Assembly: GCA_019285715.1 (NCBI GenBank)
Contig: CP079108.1
Coordinates: forward strand, 1,069,001-1,133,000
Direction of reading: 5' to 3'
Length of the DNA: 64,000 bases
Source of the DNA: Sphingosinicellaceae bacterium
GTDB lineage: Bacteria; Pseudomonadota; Alphaproteobacteria; Sphingomonadales; Sphingomonadaceae
The position numbers and the translations under genes were made by a program. Below are positions 61,484 through 64,000 of this stretch, in pieces. Numbering within the stretch: the first letter of the stretch is position 1; the number at the start of each line of letters is the position of its first letter. The notes under the pieces are model-generated. The model searched no databases. It had not been told where the DNA came from and was given only the letters and a program-made list of their open reading frames with translations.

Positions 61484-61935
61484 CGGCGAAGCGCCTCGAG
61501 CACCCGTGCCAGTGCACCGGGGTCAACGTCGCCAGCGAGGCGCAGCTTCGTGCCACCGGGCAGCTCGACCTCGATCGTACTTGCTGCGGGATGATCGGGA
61601 ACCGGCAACGCCGCCGGAAGTGATCTCACGTCCGGAACCGGCAACGCCACCGCTGCAGGCTCGGCAACAACCTCGCAGCGGATAAACCCGTCGGTCGCCG
61701 CGGTCAGCAGCTGCTTGCGCCACGTGTACAGCAAGCCGGTCGAGATGCCGTAGCGACGGGCCACCGCCGTCGGCCCGGCACCCGGGGCGCGGCTCGCCTG
61801 GACGATCGCCATCTTCTGCTGAGGGTGCCAGCTGCGTCGCCGCTCCGAGCGGGGCGCCAGCGCCAAATCCTCGCTAAGAGACGTCTTAAGCGTCTCGTAC
61901 GACGTCTCATCTTCACCCACGCCCGCCTCCGCCAA
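61480..61935 (-). CDS. tnpA: IS66 accessory protein TnpA
   Basis: A 151-aa IS66 Orf1/TnpA with a helix-turn-helix (AIVQASRAPGAGPTAVARRYGISTGLLYTWRKQLL), the DNA-binding part of the IS66 machinery. The N-terminal region is longer than in some members. It overlaps tnpB by 4 bases, suggesting coupling. Confidence 0.9.
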   Translation of the reverse strand: MAEAGVGEDETSYETLKTSLSEDLALAPRSERRRSWHPQQKMAIVQASRAPGAGPTAVARRYGISTGLLYTWRKQLLTAATDGFIRCEVVAEPAAVALPVPDVRSLPAALPVPDHPAASTIEVELPGGTKLRLAGDVDPGALARVLEALRR

Positions 61936-61999
61936 TCACAGCAGCGACGACTCTCGCAACAGCGCGATCAGGACAAGGCGGGGATCGGCTGACGCTTAC

Positions 62000-62007
62000 G
62001 CCGGATT
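62000..62007. repeat. IS66 target-site duplication, right copy
   Basis: GCCGGATT, identical to 59464-59471. Removing the IS plus one copy would restore the pre-insertion sequence. Confidence 0.9.
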
Positions 62008-63589
<1,582 letters not shown>

Positions 63590-64000
63590 TTGCGGGCAAC
63601 TCTGGGTACGGTCCCACTTATCCTGTCTGGTGTGCCCGGTTTGACGCAAGCCCAAACGCCCGTGGCGGTCTCAGTCGACGCAGCCGCCGATCGTCCTGAA
63701 ACCACGGTGTCGGGTTCTACGTTCATGGCGCCCGCCGGGTGGGCAATCAAAAAGGCAGCCAAGGCCGTCGATCTCACCGCACCTGAGGGTGACCTTCATA
63801 TCGCCTTGGTCGATGTCGGGCAGGTTTCTGACGCCGCGACCGCGGTCGCTGGCGCGTGGGAGTTGTGGGCTCCGACGCACGCGCGACCGCCCAAGCTGAT
63901 GACGGTGCGGCCCGCTCGCAACGGCTGGGACGAACGACAAGTAGTCGACTACGAGACCAGCCCGAACGAAAAACGCGTCATGCAAGCAGTCGCTTTCCGC
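63590..64000 (+). CDS. Exported serine-hydrolase (beta-lactamase-type) protein, 5' part
   Basis: An open frame from a TTG at 63590 to the window end (137 codons, 3' incomplete). AGGACAG lies upstream. It encodes a signal peptide (ATLGTVPLILSGVPGLTQAQ) and a domain TTVSGSTFMAPAGWAIKK, VDLTAPEGDLHIALVDVG and GWDERQVVDYETSPNEKRVM. I recognise this as the N-terminal accessory domain found before class-C-beta-lactamase-like serine hydrolases; the catalytic SxxK lies beyond the window. Minus-strand frames over it are shadows. Confidence 0.75.
   Translation, partial: MRATLGTVPLILSGVPGLTQAQTPVAVSVDAAADRPETTVSGSTFMAPAGWAIKKAAKAVDLTAPEGDLHIALVDVGQVSDAATAVAGAWELWAPTHARPPKLMTVRPARNGWDERQVVDYETSPNEKRVMQAVAFR

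Larger units (their letters stand above)
59472..61999 (-). mobile_element. Complete IS66-family insertion sequence (2528 bp)
   Basis: The terminal inverted repeats begin GTAAGCGTCAGCCGATC at both ends (17 of 17 match). A perfect 8-bp target duplication (GCCGGATT) flanks the element. All three genes tnpA, tnpB and tnpC are full length, so it is probably active and a recent insertion into already decayed DNA. Confidence 0.95.

Overview
The window is high-GC chromosomal DNA that looks like a sphingomonad-type alphaproteobacterium. The reasons are a PEPxxWA-CTERM secreted protein, a HisKA_2-type soluble histidine kinase, SdhCDAB of alphaproteobacterial type, and frequent GTG/TTG starts with ATGA/GTGA overlaps. 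I see no rRNA, tRNA or CRISPR array. The taxonomic placement is inferred from gene style only.

Region 1 (0.3-10.5 kb) is catabolic and detoxification genes. It holds a histidine kinase with an AraC regulator, an azoreductase / GMC oxidoreductase / AraC / nitrilase run, a CorA-type transporter, RidA, TetR and VOC proteins.

Region 2 (10.5-15.4 kb) is an AT-richer, decaying accessory patch. It holds a small membrane ORF, a PEP-CTERM protein, a broken peptidase-type ABC exporter ATPase, a double-glycine-leader bacteriocin-like precursor with a small three-helix membrane protein behind it (candidate immunity protein), and a dead IS5-family element.

Region 3 (15.8-30.2 kb) is a long minus-strand block. 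It holds sdhC-D-A-B-maeA, an SMR exporter, an overlapping cluster (77-aa protein, amidase, HpPgdA/cyclic-imidase-type deacetylase, CxxC protein, CobW GTPase), then a Crp-type regulator with two DUF417 membrane proteins, a SnoaL-like protein, an SDR and an Asp-nucleophile alpha/beta hydrolase. Four copies of a CTTAACTGGT motif, one a perfect dyad, lie upstream of genes here and at 9.3 kb and 30.8 kb, suggesting a shared operator.

Region 4 (30.9-41 kb) holds a VOC protein, an APC permease preceded by a coupled 16-aa leader ORF, a Gfo/Idh/MocA dehydrogenase, a PD-(D/E)XK-containing protein and several hypothetical genes.

Region 5 (41.4-46.3 kb) is the most unusual part. It holds an HD phosphohydrolase, a 459-aa ATP-grasp-like protein and, convergent to them, a coupled pair. 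The first gene of the pair is a P-loop kinase domain fused to a short adenylosuccinate-synthetase domain whose catalytic Asp is Ser (GSEGKG instead of GDEGKG), the hallmark of phage PurZ (2-aminoadenine synthesis). The second is a DUF7002-like protein. I propose this as a candidate undescribed nucleotide-modifying or defence system.

Region 6 (46.5-51.4 kb) is a co-directional run: LuxR-type HTH, small proteins, RadC-like JAMM, winged helix, patatin and a 73-aa protein, followed by a frameshifted ImmA/IrrE remnant. Region 7 (51.5-56.1 kb) holds GST, CcdA with thioredoxin, small phage-like genes and a truncated ISXO2/IS1595 fragment. Region 8 (56.3-59 kb) is an uncharacterised two-gene operon with an HExxH protein and a divergent HTH regulator. 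Region 9 is an intact IS66 element (59472-61999) with a perfect 8-bp target duplication, a decayed stretch with a CCGACG repeat, and the 5' part of a serine-hydrolase-type gene at the window edge.
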